This document shows, piece after piece, positions 19,920 to 28,444 of a DNA stretch of 64,000 nucleotides (its first letter is position 1; each line of letters begins with the position of its first letter). Source of the DNA: DASYLJ01 sp964432595 (GTDB taxonomy: Bacteria; Desulfobacterota; Binatia; DP-6); the NCBI GenBank assembly GCA_964432595.1, contig CAYSOF010000014.1, positions 108,613-172,612 of the forward strand, read 5' to 3'. Both the position numbers and the translations under genes were made by a program. The notes below the pieces were generated by a model. The model was given only the letters and a program-made list of their open reading frames with translations. It was not told where the DNA came from and did no database searches.

Positions 19920-19948
19920 TGTTAACGCGGCCGTGGATCGCCCGTCAA
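19920..19948 (-). promoter_or_regulatory. Candidate sigma-70 type promoter for the secreted-protein operon
   Basis: Reading the minus strand, TTGACG (5 of 6 to the -35 consensus) is followed after exactly 17 nt by TTAACA, a weak -10. The surroundings are AT-richer than the genome. The start of transcription would fall about 60 nt upstream of the ATG at 19853. Confidence 0.35.
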
Positions 19949-20002
19949 GATAAACCTGCCCGAAAGTCTGATTCTGCCGTGCGATCTTGCAGCCCAGGTC
20001 GG

Positions 20003-21508
20003 TCAGTCCGCGAGGACGACCTCGGGCGGCAACAGGCCGAGGGTGAGGCCGCGCAGGAACTCGAGGTCGTCGACGGCCCAGAGGTCGAGCGGGTTGTAGG
20101 CGTCGGTCAGCACCAGTCCCGGCTCGACGGCGATCGGCTCCCGGCCCGCCACCTCGGCGGCGAGCGCCGCCGGCACCGGGAACGGCAGCGGACCCGTCGC
20201 CATGGCATGCGGCTCCCGCGCCGCGAGGACCAGGTTGCCGCCGCACGCGTCGGCGTCGCGCGGGTACACGACGATCCACGGGAAGCGCGTCCGCAGGGTC
20301 GCGACGATCGCCTGCAGCGGCCGTCCCGCCTGTCCGGCCCGGCAGCCGTTGTAGTTGAGGACGACGACGCCCTCCGGCGCGAGCCGCGCGTCCACCAGGG
20401 CCATCATCTCGGCCGTGAGGAGGTGCACCGGCACCCCGTCGCCGCCGAACGCGTCGAGCACGATGTGGTCCCACTGGCGCGCGTCGTCGCTCAGAAAGCG
20501 ACGGCCGTCCGCGATCGCGACGGGATGGCGGACCGGATCGAACCCGAAGTGCGCGACGGCCATGTCGACCACGACCGGGTCGATCTCCACGGTCTGGGTC
20601 GTGACGCCGGCGGCCGTGAACAGCGGCGGGATGATGCCGCCGCCGAGCCCCACGATCAGCGCCCGGGTACCGGCCGGGCGCGCACGCCAGGCGAGCGCCG
20701 CCATCATCAGCGGGTATGCGACGCCCGACTCGTTCGTACGGACGTCCGTCACCGTCTGGCCGCCGCCGTTCGCGAGCAGCGCGCGCGTGTCGTCGGCCTG
20801 GATGACCTTCAGCTGGCCGAAGAACGACTCGCGCACGTCGACGACCCGCACGCGTCCGGTGGCGACCGCGTGCCGGCTCACCGCCATCGGGATCAGCGCG
20901 AACACCAGCAGCGCGGCGACGACGTGCCGCCGCGCGCCGGCGAGCTGGTAGGCGAGCGCCGGGAGGACGAGCGCGACGGCCGTCCCCGCGAAGATCGTCG
21001 TGACCCGGAAGCTCGGGATGAGCCAGAAGCCCGCGGCGAGCGTGCCGGCGAGCGATCCGGCCGTCGAGATCGCGTAGAGGCGGCCGGCCGTGCGGCCGAC
21101 GGTCGCGACCATGTCCGCCCCGATGCGCACGGCGAACGGCGACAGCGTGCCGAGGACGACGAGGGGCGGCGCGAGCAGCAGCAGCGCCGACACCAGCGAT
21201 CCGCCGCGCACGCCGAGCGGCTGTGCGATCGCGAACACGGGCGCGCGCAGGACGGGCACCAGCACGATCAGGACGGCGGCGAGCTCGAAGAGGAGGAAGA
21301 ACGTCTTCGGGTCGGGCCACCGGTCCGCCAGCCATCCGCCGAGCCAGTAGCCCACCGACAGCGACAGCAGCGTGACCGCGATGATGCTCGACCAGACGTA
21401 GAGGCTGGTGCCGTACACGGGTCCGATCAGCCGGCTGCACAGGACCTCGAGCACCATGACGCACGCCCCCGAGACGAAGACGGCGATCGGCAGCAGGACG
21501 CGCAGCAC
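20003..21508 (-). CDS. Fused membrane / spermidine synthase-like protein
   Basis: A 501-residue protein. The first half (about 1-210) has six or so membrane helices, starting with VLEVLCSRLIGPVYG, a motif typical of the membrane half of such fusions. The second half is a Rossmann aminopropyltransferase fold: LIVGLGGGIIPPLF binds decarboxylated SAM, VEIDPVVVDMA, then VLDAFGGDGVPVHL, which holds the catalytic Asp region. These fused proteins are usually annotated as spermidine synthases, but their substrate is rarely known. The start is GTG at 21508. A 55-nt gap separates it from the diheme protein gene on the same strand. Confidence 0.8.
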   Translation of the reverse strand: MLRVLLPIAVFVSGACVMVLEVLCSRLIGPVYGTSLYVWSSIIAVTLLSLSVGYWLGGWLADRWPDPKTFFLLFELAAVLIVLVPVLRAPVFAIAQPLGVRGGSLVSALLLLAPPLVVLGTLSPFAVRIGADMVATVGRTAGRLYAISTAGSLAGTLAAGFWLIPSFRVTTIFAGTAVALVLPALAYQLAGARRHVVAALLVFALIPMAVSRHAVATGRVRVVDVRESFFGQLKVIQADDTRALLANGGGQTVTDVRTNESGVAYPLMMAALAWRARPAGTRALIVGLGGGIIPPLFTAAGVTTQTVEIDPVVVDMAVAHFGFDPVRHPVAIADGRRFLSDDARQWDHIVLDAFGGDGVPVHLLTAEMMALVDARLAPEGVVVLNYNGCRAGQAGRPLQAIVATLRTRFPWIVVYPRDADACGGNLVLAAREPHAMATGPLPFPVPAALAAEVAGREPIAVEPGLVLTDAYNPLDLWAVDDLEFLRGLTLGLLPPEVVLAD

Positions 21509-21563
21509 GCTGGCTCATTGCCCCACCCGCCCCGTCCGGCGCAAACTCCGGCGGGAGCGCCGG

Positions 21564-24500
21564 TCAGGGAAAGGCGCCGCTCGGCGAGCTCGTCGGCACC
21601 TCCGGGCAGGTCGCCGGTGCGGGCGTCTTCGGCGCACCGCTGAAGCGGCCGCGACGGTCGAAGCGGGACGTCTTCGGCGGCGTGCCGCGGCCCTTCGCGC
21701 CGGTGTCGGCACACCACGTGACCGCATCGCCGAGCACGACGCGCAGCCCGATGCGCTCCTGGCGCGGCTCGTCGAGGCTGTAGTCGGGCGAGCCGAACCG
21801 ACTCTTCACGACGATGCGATCGGGCTTGACGAGGACGCGCAAGAGGCCCTGATCGAAGCGGAATCCGCGCGGCCGATCGGCCGGGCCGAGGGCCTTCCAC
21901 AGCGATGCCGGAAGCGCGATCGCGATCCGGTCCGTCGTGCGGCCGGCGCTGTTGTAGACGTGCACCGTGCCGCCGTGGAGCGTGGGATCGGCGTCGGATC
22001 CGCGTGCGGGCGGCGTGACCGTCGCGCGCGAGACGAAGCGCACGACGTCGCGGCGGTCACGCAGCTCGAGCCGCGTGCTCGGCACCAGCGTCATGCCGGG
22101 TGGTGGTGGCGGCGTCCCGTCGGGAACGCTCGACGGGTCGGCGGGATCGGCCCCCGCGTCGATCTCGTCGCGGTCGTAGAAGCCGTCGCCGTCGCGGTCG
22201 AGCGCCACGCGAACGCCGGAATCCGGCGGGACGCAGGTGTACGTGAGCGGCTGGCCCGCCGGCGCCGCGAGCGCGCGCACCGCCGCCTCGCCGAGCGGCG
22301 CCTCCGCGGCGCGGTCCGGCTGAAAGGTCCCCTCGGCGAGCCGCAGGAGCCCGCGCGCCTCACCCGCGATCACGCCCTTCACGACGACCTCGCAGTCGCC
22401 GGCGGCATCGCGCGCGACGAGCAGGTCGATCCGCGGGACGGCGACGGCGGCGTTCGTGTCGGTGAGCGTGATCTGCTGGCCGACGATCGGCTTCAGGTTC
22501 GAGTCGAACTCGAACATGAACTGCTCGACGTCGCGCGCCTCCTGCGGCGTCAGGCTGAAGACGGTCGCCTGGTGGAAGCGGAAGAGCGTGTCGATGCTGC
22601 CGTCGTGCAGGAACCCGAAGCCGCGCACCTGCGGCCCCTGCGGGCCGTTGTCGCCCGGGCGCAGAAAGGGAATCTGCGGCATCCCGAACATGCCGACCTT
22701 CTGGTAGAGGTTCCGCAGGTGCGGGATCTTGAACATCTGGGTCTCGTTCTCGAACGTCGTCTGGCCGTCGGAGCCGAAGAACCCGGCCTGCGGGGCGAGC
22801 ACGTGGCAGCCGTCGCAGTTGAAGACGATGTCCGACGTGGGGCCGAAGTACGTCGTGCGCCCGAGCACCGCCGCGGGGGACGGCGTGTCGTCGAGCGGCC
22901 GGATGGGATTCGGCGGATACGTCACCTGCAGGATGAACGCGGTGAAGCGCGCCATCGCCTCGGCGGCGATGGGCTCGGCTTTGCCGAGCAGCCCCTCGAA
23001 CGCGACGTCGAACTTGCCGAACGCCTGCGATGCCGACAGCGCGCTGCCGCCCGGATCGTTGCCGCCGGTGCGATCGCCGCGCCAGTGCATCGGGCCGTGA
23101 TCCGCCATGCCGCGCAGGCTCTGCGTCGTCATCGGGCCCTTCAGTGGGTGGAACGCGGGATCGATTCCGGGCAGCCGGATCGGGTTCGGATTGTTCAGGA
23201 CGACGTCGTCGGGGTTGCCGAGATCCCAGGCGAGGCTGTCGAAGTCGCCGAACACGTGACAGCTCGCGCACGACGCCTCGCCGTTGCTGGACGAGAGGAC
23301 GGCGTCGTAGAGCACGGGCCGTCCGTCGCGCACGCTCGCGGGCTCCGGATCGTGCAGCGCCACCGCACGCTCCTCGACGCGCGTGCTCGTGCGCACCACC
23401 TTCACCGCGTTGTCGAAGCGCGTCATGACGTAGAGCCGGTCGTGCGCTTCGTCGAGGACCAGGCCGCTCGGCCCGCCGCCGCTGACGGCGATGTGCGCGG
23501 CGGCGCTCGGCGTGAAGGTGTCGGCTTCGAGGGCGGCGGTATCGAATACCCCGATCCGGCTCGAGCCGAAGGCCGCCACGTAGAGCACGGTCCCCGCGGC
23601 GTTGACCGCCATCCCCGTCGGCGTCGCGAGACTGGCCGCCTTCGCCGACGGCGGCGCCGGGCGCGCGTCGTAGTCGAGGTGCTTGTTGAGATGTCGCGGC
23701 AGGACGTCGAGCCCGTCGAGCACGGTGACGCGCGCTTCGTGGAGATGGCCCTGCACGGTCGTGCTGCCGAACGCCGTGCCGGGCCCCTCGAAGCGAACCT
23801 CGTTCCGCGCCTCCGTGTTCGTCACGTAGACCTTGCCGCTGACCGGGTTGACGGCCATGTCGAAGAGCACCGTCCCGACGTGCGCATGCGCGCCCGTCTG
23901 CACCGGCGGCGTCGCCGTCGCGTCGATCGTGAACACGTCCTCGTCCGGCAGCGAGAAGCGCACGGCGTCGTTCCAGTTGCGGCCCAGCTCGTCGCGCCAC
24001 TGCCCCGCCGCCGCGTTCCATTTGACGATCAGGCCCACCTCGGGCTGGAGCATCCCCTGCGCGTTCGCGTTCGGCGCCGGCAGCCCGCCGGGCATCGTGC
24101 CTCCGCCGACGGTGCAGGCCGGAACGCCGGCGCCGCCGTTGCAGACCAGTCCCTCGGAAAGCGTCGTCGTCTGGTTGCCGGAGTGGAACACCGCCGCCCA
24201 CACGGTGCTGCCGTCGGGCGACGCCGCGAGCGCGCGCGGCGTGTCGCCGAACAGCGTCAGGATCGCGAGCGGCGTGCCGCCGAGCCCGTCCCCCAACGCG
24301 AGGGCGTCGAAGACCCACACGTCCGCGCGACCGACACCGGACGTGGTGAGCTGCGGATCGACCGGGCTGTTCTGGCCGCGATGCGCCGTCGTGACGAAGG
24401 CTCGCGTACGCCCCGGTCCGGCGAAGACGATGTCGCGCGGCTCGTCACCGACCAGCAGCGTGCGGACGACCCGGGGCGGCGTCGCGCCGACGTCGACGAC

Positions 24501-24794
24501 GCTGATGGAGTCGGACAGGTGGTTCACGACCCACACCTCGGCGTCGGTGCGCGCGGCGACGGCCACGGGCTCGAGCCCGACGGGCACCGACCCCGCCCGC
24601 GCCAGCCCGTCCGCGCCCACTTCGAGGATCTCGAGCCGCCCGTCCGGCGTGTTCACGGCGAAGAGGCGCGTGCCGTCGGGCGAGAGGGCCAGCGGCCGCA
24701 CGTGGCCGCTCTCGAAGGCGACGAAGCCCGCCGCAGCGGGCGTCGCGACCAGCAGGATGGCGAGAAACGCGGCGAAGCGCCACACGCCTGACAT
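21564..24794 (-). CDS. Exported beta-propeller / diheme cytochrome c peroxidase-like fusion
   Basis: A 1076-residue exported protein (signal peptide 1-22, ATPAAAG). Residues about 25-480 form YVTN/NHL-type propeller repeats (LALSPDGTRLFAVNT, VNHLSDSISVVDVG, VYVTNTEARNEV). Two c-type heme sites follow, CASCH at 509-513 and CDGCH at 660-664, in a region resembling MauG and diheme peroxidases (GPMTTQSLRGM, FKIPHLRNLYQKVGMFG). A DGDGFYDRDEIDAG calcium-like motif at about 870 precedes a C-terminal domain of unknown role. It probably acts in the periplasm or on the surface in peroxide reduction or electron transfer. Cytochrome maturation genes must lie elsewhere. Confidence 0.85.
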   Translation of the reverse strand: MSGVWRFAAFLAILLVATPAAAGFVAFESGHVRPLALSPDGTRLFAVNTPDGRLEILEVGADGLARAGSVPVGLEPVAVAARTDAEVWVVNHLSDSISVVDVGATPPRVVRTLLVGDEPRDIVFAGPGRTRAFVTTAHRGQNSPVDPQLTTSGVGRADVWVFDALALGDGLGGTPLAILTLFGDTPRALAASPDGSTVWAAVFHSGNQTTTLSEGLVCNGGAGVPACTVGGGTMPGGLPAPNANAQGMLQPEVGLIVKWNAAAGQWRDELGRNWNDAVRFSLPDEDVFTIDATATPPVQTGAHAHVGTVLFDMAVNPVSGKVYVTNTEARNEVRFEGPGTAFGSTTVQGHLHEARVTVLDGLDVLPRHLNKHLDYDARPAPPSAKAASLATPTGMAVNAAGTVLYVAAFGSSRIGVFDTAALEADTFTPSAAAHIAVSGGGPSGLVLDEAHDRLYVMTRFDNAVKVVRTSTRVEERAVALHDPEPASVRDGRPVLYDAVLSSSNGEASCASCHVFGDFDSLAWDLGNPDDVVLNNPNPIRLPGIDPAFHPLKGPMTTQSLRGMADHGPMHWRGDRTGGNDPGGSALSASQAFGKFDVAFEGLLGKAEPIAAEAMARFTAFILQVTYPPNPIRPLDDTPSPAAVLGRTTYFGPTSDIVFNCDGCHVLAPQAGFFGSDGQTTFENETQMFKIPHLRNLYQKVGMFGMPQIPFLRPGDNGPQGPQVRGFGFLHDGSIDTLFRFHQATVFSLTPQEARDVEQFMFEFDSNLKPIVGQQITLTDTNAAVAVPRIDLLVARDAAGDCEVVVKGVIAGEARGLLRLAEGTFQPDRAAEAPLGEAAVRALAAPAGQPLTYTCVPPDSGVRVALDRDGDGFYDRDEIDAGADPADPSSVPDGTPPPPPGMTLVPSTRLELRDRRDVVRFVSRATVTPPARGSDADPTLHGGTVHVYNSAGRTTDRIAIALPASLWKALGPADRPRGFRFDQGLLRVLVKPDRIVVKSRFGSPDYSLDEPRQERIGLRVVLGDAVTWCADTGAKGRGTPPKTSRFDRRGRFSGAPKTPAPATCPEVPTSSPSGAFP

Positions 24795-24904
24795 GGTAGC
24801 AAGAACCCGAGGCCGCCGTCACGCAGGCATGGTGCCGCCCGTCACTCGGCGCCGGCCATCCGTCGGATTGCTCCAGCCGCCTCGTCCGTCGCACACTCCC
24901 GCGC

Positions 24905-25537
24905 GTGCACGACATCGACTCCATCGGCGAAGACGTCCCCCTCCTCGAAGGCATTCGCACGACGCGCGCGCTGCGCCGGCTGCGGCCCGACCCGGTGCCG
25001 CCGGAGCTGATTCGCAAGGTCTGCGAGGCGGGCACGTTCGCGCCGAGCGGCGGCAACCGCCAGCCGTGGATCTTCGTCGCGGTCACCGACGCCGAGCGCC
25101 GTCGATGGGTGGCCGACCGCTACCGCCCGGTGTTCCATCGCTACATCGCGCCGGCGATCGAAGCCGCGAAGGACGCCGCGTATCCGGAGGCCCAGCGCCG
25201 CAACATGCGCTCCGCGATCTATCTCGCCGACCACCTGCACGAGGCCCCGGTGCACCTCTTCGTCGCCGGCTGGACGCGCAGAGGTGCGGCGCAACTCCAG
25301 GCCCTGTTCCCCGCGGTCCAGAACATCCTGCTGGCCTGCCGCGCCGTCGGCCTGGGCGCCTCACTGACCCAGCTCCACCTCGCGATCGCCGAAGAGATCG
25401 ACGACTGGCTCGGCCTACCGAAGGGCTGCCCAACGTGCGCCCTGATCCCGATCGGCTGGCCGAAAGGCACGTACGCGCGTCCGGTGAGGCGATCAGTCGA
25501 CACGTGCCTCCATTGGGACCGCTACACCCCGAAATGA
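24905..25537 (+). CDS. Nitroreductase-family flavoprotein
   Basis: A 210-residue FMN-dependent oxidoreductase of the nitroreductase fold. The N-terminal RTTRALRRLRPDPVP and GTFAPSGGNRQPWIFV match the FMN-phosphate and active-site region; the central AVQNILLACRAVGLGASLT helix is characteristic. The physiological substrate is unknown; members reduce nitroaromatics, quinones or enones with NAD(P)H. The start is a GTG (24905). It is a single-gene unit, divergent from the diheme fusion and convergent with the LolA-like gene. Confidence 0.85.
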   Translation: MHDIDSIGEDVPLLEGIRTTRALRRLRPDPVPPELIRKVCEAGTFAPSGGNRQPWIFVAVTDAERRRWVADRYRPVFHRYIAPAIEAAKDAAYPEAQRRNMRSAIYLADHLHEAPVHLFVAGWTRRGAAQLQALFPAVQNILLACRAVGLGASLTQLHLAIAEEIDDWLGLPKGCPTCALIPIGWPKGTYARPVRRSVDTCLHWDRYTPK

Positions 25538-25575
25538 AGACAAGGGACACGTAGCGCCCGAAGCTCGCCGGTCGC

Positions 25576-25712
25576 GCGGTGAGGGCGCGGGGTGGGCATA
25601 GCTCGCCCGCAGCTCCTAGCACGCGCTACGATGTCCGATGTGCCGGAGCGGCTCTTCGACGGCGTGCTTGGAGCGAGGACGGCGAGCGTAGCCCATCCCG
25701 CGCCCTCACCGC
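25576..25712. repeat. Long imperfect palindrome, 137 nt
   Basis: The 32-nt arms 25576-25607 and 25681-25712 are complementary at 28 positions. Inside the 73-nt spacer a second pair, 25612-25624 with 25662-25674, matches at 12 of 13. Folded, it makes one long branched hairpin. It fills most of the 196-nt gap between the stops of two convergent genes. It may be a terminator, a REP/MITE-like element or both. Confidence 0.6.
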
Positions 25713-25733
25713 CCCCCGCAGCAGCAGCCGGCG

Positions 25734-26513
25734 CTACTTGTCCAGCGACGAAATGCTGAACTGCGCCTCGCTGACGCCCGTGTCGTACTTCACGTCGCGC
25801 ATCTTGAAGTCGGTGCGCGAGTCGCTCGGCAGGTTCGACACGTTCGCCTTCATCGCCGTCTGGTAGCTGCCGATCTTCTGATAGTCGCTCGGCTCGATGC
25901 GCTTCAGGACCGTCTCGTCGTTCTCGTAGACGTCGAGGCGCCACAGCAGCAGGTCGTCCTTGCCGAACCAGAGCTTGTACTTCGTGTAGTCGAACTCGTC
26001 GTTCTTCGGCACGAGCTCGACGACGTGGCAGGCCTTGCCGTCGATCGTCTCCTCGCCGACCAGCGTGGCCGTCGCCTCGTCGTCGTTCCACTGCTGGATG
26101 CGGACGAGCATCTCGAGGTCGCGGTAGCTGAGATCGGTGCCGAAGAAGTTCTCGTCGCGCTGCGCGTCGCCCAGCCGGCGGGTGCGCCGCGTCTGCGGGG
26201 TCCACAGCCACTGCTGGTCCTTCTCGCCGCGCGGCGACAGGTGCAGGAAGCGCGTGCCCTGGACGTCGGCCGGCGACGTGAACACCAGGAACGTGCGGTG
26301 CTCGCCGCGCGGATCGGTCTGCTCGGTGATCGTCATCTCGCGCGTCCGCGTGAGCGCGCCCTTGTCGTACGTCTCCATGGTCGCGCCCGCCTTGCGGTCC
26401 TTCCAGGTGGAGAAGCCGTTCTTCTGCTGCGACTGGTCGAGCACCTCGCGGCCGGTGAGCGCCGCCGCGGGCGCGGCCACTGCGAGGACGAGAAGAAGGA
26501 CGCGAGCGATCAT
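25734..26513 (-). CDS. Outer membrane lipoprotein-sorting (LolA/LolB-like) protein
   Basis: A 259-residue exported protein with a signal peptide (MIARVLLLVLAVAAPAAA). The body is the LolA-like beta-cup seen in annotated outer-membrane lipoprotein-sorting proteins: TREMTITEQTD, RTFLVFTSPADVQGTRFLHL, a Trp-rich WLWTPQTRRTRRL, and DLSYRDLEML. Such proteins carry lipids or lipoproteins through the periplasm, often beside RND/MmpL transporters, but none is present here. Its ATG overlaps by 4 nt the stop of the lipoprotein gene upstream, so the two are coupled. Confidence 0.82.
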   Translation of the reverse strand: MIARVLLLVLAVAAPAAALTGREVLDQSQQKNGFSTWKDRKAGATMETYDKGALTRTREMTITEQTDPRGEHRTFLVFTSPADVQGTRFLHLSPRGEKDQQWLWTPQTRRTRRLGDAQRDENFFGTDLSYRDLEMLVRIQQWNDDEATATLVGEETIDGKACHVVELVPKNDEFDYTKYKLWFGKDDLLLWRLDVYENDETVLKRIEPSDYQKIGSYQTAMKANVSNLPSDSRTDFKMRDVKYDTGVSEAQFSISSLDK

Positions 26514-26908
26514 TCGGTGAACTCCTGGAAGTTGGTGACGCGCCAGCCCTCGGCCTCGCGGCGCACGGTGAGGAGCCAGCGCCGCTCCATGGCATCGGCG
26601 CCGTCGACGGCGATGTGCCCCCGGTAGACGTAGCTGACGGCCTGCTCCCCGTCGGGGCGCTCTTCGATGAACGTGTAGTGGACGGTGGGCTTGCGCGTCG
26701 AGTCGTCGATGACGACGTCCTTCACCAGATCGATCTCCTTCGTGACCTTCTGGTGCGCGAGCCCGGACGTCAGCGGCAACGCCTGCCGCAGATCGATCCG
26801 GACGTAGTGCGCGTCGAGGAAGCTTTCCGCGGTGCCGCGCGGCGTGGACGGATCGGGTCCGCAAGCCGCGAGCAGCACGAGAGCCGCGAGGAGTCGCCGG
26901 CGCGTCAC
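26510..26908 (-). CDS. Small lipoprotein upstream of the LolA-like gene
   Basis: About 132 residues. The N-terminus MTRRRLLAALVLLAACG is a textbook lipoprotein signal with lipobox LAAC (Cys16). The mature domain (about 110 residues) has HYVRIDLRQALPLT and VSYVYRGHIAV and a Trp-rich C-terminus; it has an NTF2/SnoaL-like feel, but I do not assign a function. I chose the GTG at 26908 because it gives the compact lipoprotein signal; the upstream ATG at 26959 would add 17 residues before it. Cotranscribed with the LolA-like gene. Confidence 0.65.
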   Translation of the reverse strand: MTRRRLLAALVLLAACGPDPSTPRGTAESFLDAHYVRIDLRQALPLTSGLAHQKVTKEIDLVKDVVIDDSTRKPTVHYTFIEERPDGEQAVSYVYRGHIAVDGADAMERRWLLTVRREAEGWRVTNFQEFTE

Positions 26909-26970
26909 GCGCTGCAGATAGCACCCTGCTCCGCTGCCCGCCAAACGCGCGACGCTCACCTTGTGGCGCT

Positions 26971-27906
26971 ATGGACGCGTTGGTAGCATCGGCCGCGAGC
27001 ATGCCCTCACGCGCCGTCCGAGTCGGGGCCGACATGGTGGCCGACATGGTCGCATCGTACGCCACGCATCTCCGCACCGAGCGCCACGTCTCGCCGCACA
27101 CCCTGCGCGCCTACCTGTCCGACGTCCGGCAGCTGCTCGGCGAGGTCGGCGGCGACCCGGCCGCGGTCCGGCCCGAGACGCTGCGGCACTGGCTGCGCAC
27201 GCTCGACGAGCACGCCGAGCGGACGTCGATCGCCCGCAAGCTCGCCGCGGTGCGCGGCTTCTTCCGCTTTCTGGTGCGGACCGGTCGGCTCGCGAACGAC
27301 CCGACGGCGTCGGTCGGCACGCCGAAGACGCAGCGCCGCCTGCCCGCGCACCTGACGCTCGACGAGATGGATCGCCTGCTCGTGGCGCCCGGCGCCGACA
27401 CGCTCCTCGGCCTGCGCGACCGCGCGATCGTCGAGCTGCTCTACTCGTCGGGGCTGCGCGTCTCGGAGCTCACGGGCCTCGACTGGGCCGCCGTCGATCT
27501 CGACGGGGGCGCGGTCCGGGTGCTCGGCAAGGGCCGCAAGGAGCGCATCGTCCCGGTCGGCCGCCCCGCCCTGCGCGCGCTGACGACCTACCGCGAGGCG
27601 GGCGCCGTGGCCGGGCAGGACACCCGGCGCGGACCGGTGTTCCGCAACGCCCGCGGCGGCCGGCTCACCACCCGGAGCGTCGCGCGCCTCATGGCGCGCC
27701 ACGTCCAAACGACCGGCACCGCAACGCGCGCGACGCCGCATGCGCTCCGTCACACGTTCGCCACGCACCTCCTCGGCGCCGGGGCCGACCTGCGCGCCAT
27801 CCAGGAGCTGCTCGGCCACGCCAGCCTGTCCACCACGCAACGCTACACCCACGTCGATCTGAAGCATCTGATGGAGGTCTATGACCGCGCGCACCCGCGA
27901 GCCTGA
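26971..27906 (+). CDS. xerC: Tyrosine recombinase XerC-like
   Basis: Up to 311 residues. It resolves chromosome dimers at dif with XerD. The N-terminal core-binding domain (SYATHLRTERHVSPHTLRAY) is followed by a catalytic domain with Arg in SGLRVSEL, Lys in GKGRKERIV, HALRHTFATH, LLGHASLS and the nucleophile Tyr in TQRYTHV. The ATG at 27034 would give a more typical 290 residues, so the first 21 residues here may be extra. The xerC-hslV-hslU order is common in bacteria, which argues for a housekeeping recombinase, not an integrase. It overlaps hslV by 26 nt. Confidence 0.87.
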   Translation: MDALVASAASMPSRAVRVGADMVADMVASYATHLRTERHVSPHTLRAYLSDVRQLLGEVGGDPAAVRPETLRHWLRTLDEHAERTSIARKLAAVRGFFRFLVRTGRLANDPTASVGTPKTQRRLPAHLTLDEMDRLLVAPGADTLLGLRDRAIVELLYSSGLRVSELTGLDWAAVDLDGGAVRVLGKGRKERIVPVGRPALRALTTYREAGAVAGQDTRRGPVFRNARGGRLTTRSVARLMARHVQTTGTATRATPHALRHTFATHLLGAGADLRAIQELLGHASLSTTQRYTHVDLKHLMEVYDRAHPRA

Positions 27907-28444
27907 GCTGCGCAGCACCACGATCCTTTCCGTCCGTCACCGCGGCCAGGTGGTCATCGGCGGCGACGGCCAGGTGACGCTCGGCCAGACGGTCCTGAAG
28001 CACAACGCGCGGAAGATCCGCCGCCTGCACCATGACCGCGTCCTCGCCGGCTTCGCCGGCGCCGGGGCCGACGCCTTGACCCTCTTCGAGCGGTTCGAGG
28101 CGAAGCTCGAGAAGGTGAGCGGCAATCTCAAGCGCGCCGCCGTCGAGCTGTCGAAAGACTGGCGCACCGACCGGCTGCTGCGGCGGCTCGAGGCACTGCT
28201 GGTGGTCGCCGATCGCGAATCGTCGCTCATCGTCTCGGGCACCGGCGACGTCATCGAGCCCGAGGACGGCGTCTGCGCGATCGGTTCCGGCGGCAACTAC
28301 GCGCTCGCCGCCGCCCGCGCGCTCGTGAAGCACACGCAGCTCGACGCCCGGCAGATCGTCGAGGAGGCGCTGCGGACCGCGGCCGACATCTGCATCTACA
28401 CGAACGCCAACATCGTCATCGAGACGCTCGGAGAGAGTCGCTGA
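27881..28444 (+). CDS. hslV: ATP-dependent protease peptidase subunit HslV (ClpQ)
   Basis: A 187-residue proteasome-like peptidase that pairs with HslU. The N-terminal nucleophile Thr is at residue 13 or 14 in STTILSVRH, followed by the IGGDGQVTLGQTVLKHNARKIRR signature. Unlike E. coli HslV, in which Thr follows Met directly, a 12-residue leader precedes it, so self-processing must release it. No alternative start nearer to the Thr exists. The gene begins inside the end of xerC and overlaps hslU by 1 nt (TGATG), so it is translationally coupled. Confidence 0.93.
   Translation: MTARTREPELRSTTILSVRHRGQVVIGGDGQVTLGQTVLKHNARKIRRLHHDRVLAGFAGAGADALTLFERFEAKLEKVSGNLKRAAVELSKDWRTDRLLRRLEALLVVADRESSLIVSGTGDVIEPEDGVCAIGSGGNYALAAARALVKHTQLDARQIVEEALRTAADICIYTNANIVIETLGESR

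Noticed and set aside
26971..27906. XerC-like recombinase as an integrase of a mobile element
   Set aside because: It sits directly before hslV-hslU, the usual housekeeping order, and no attachment sites or phage genes flank it.
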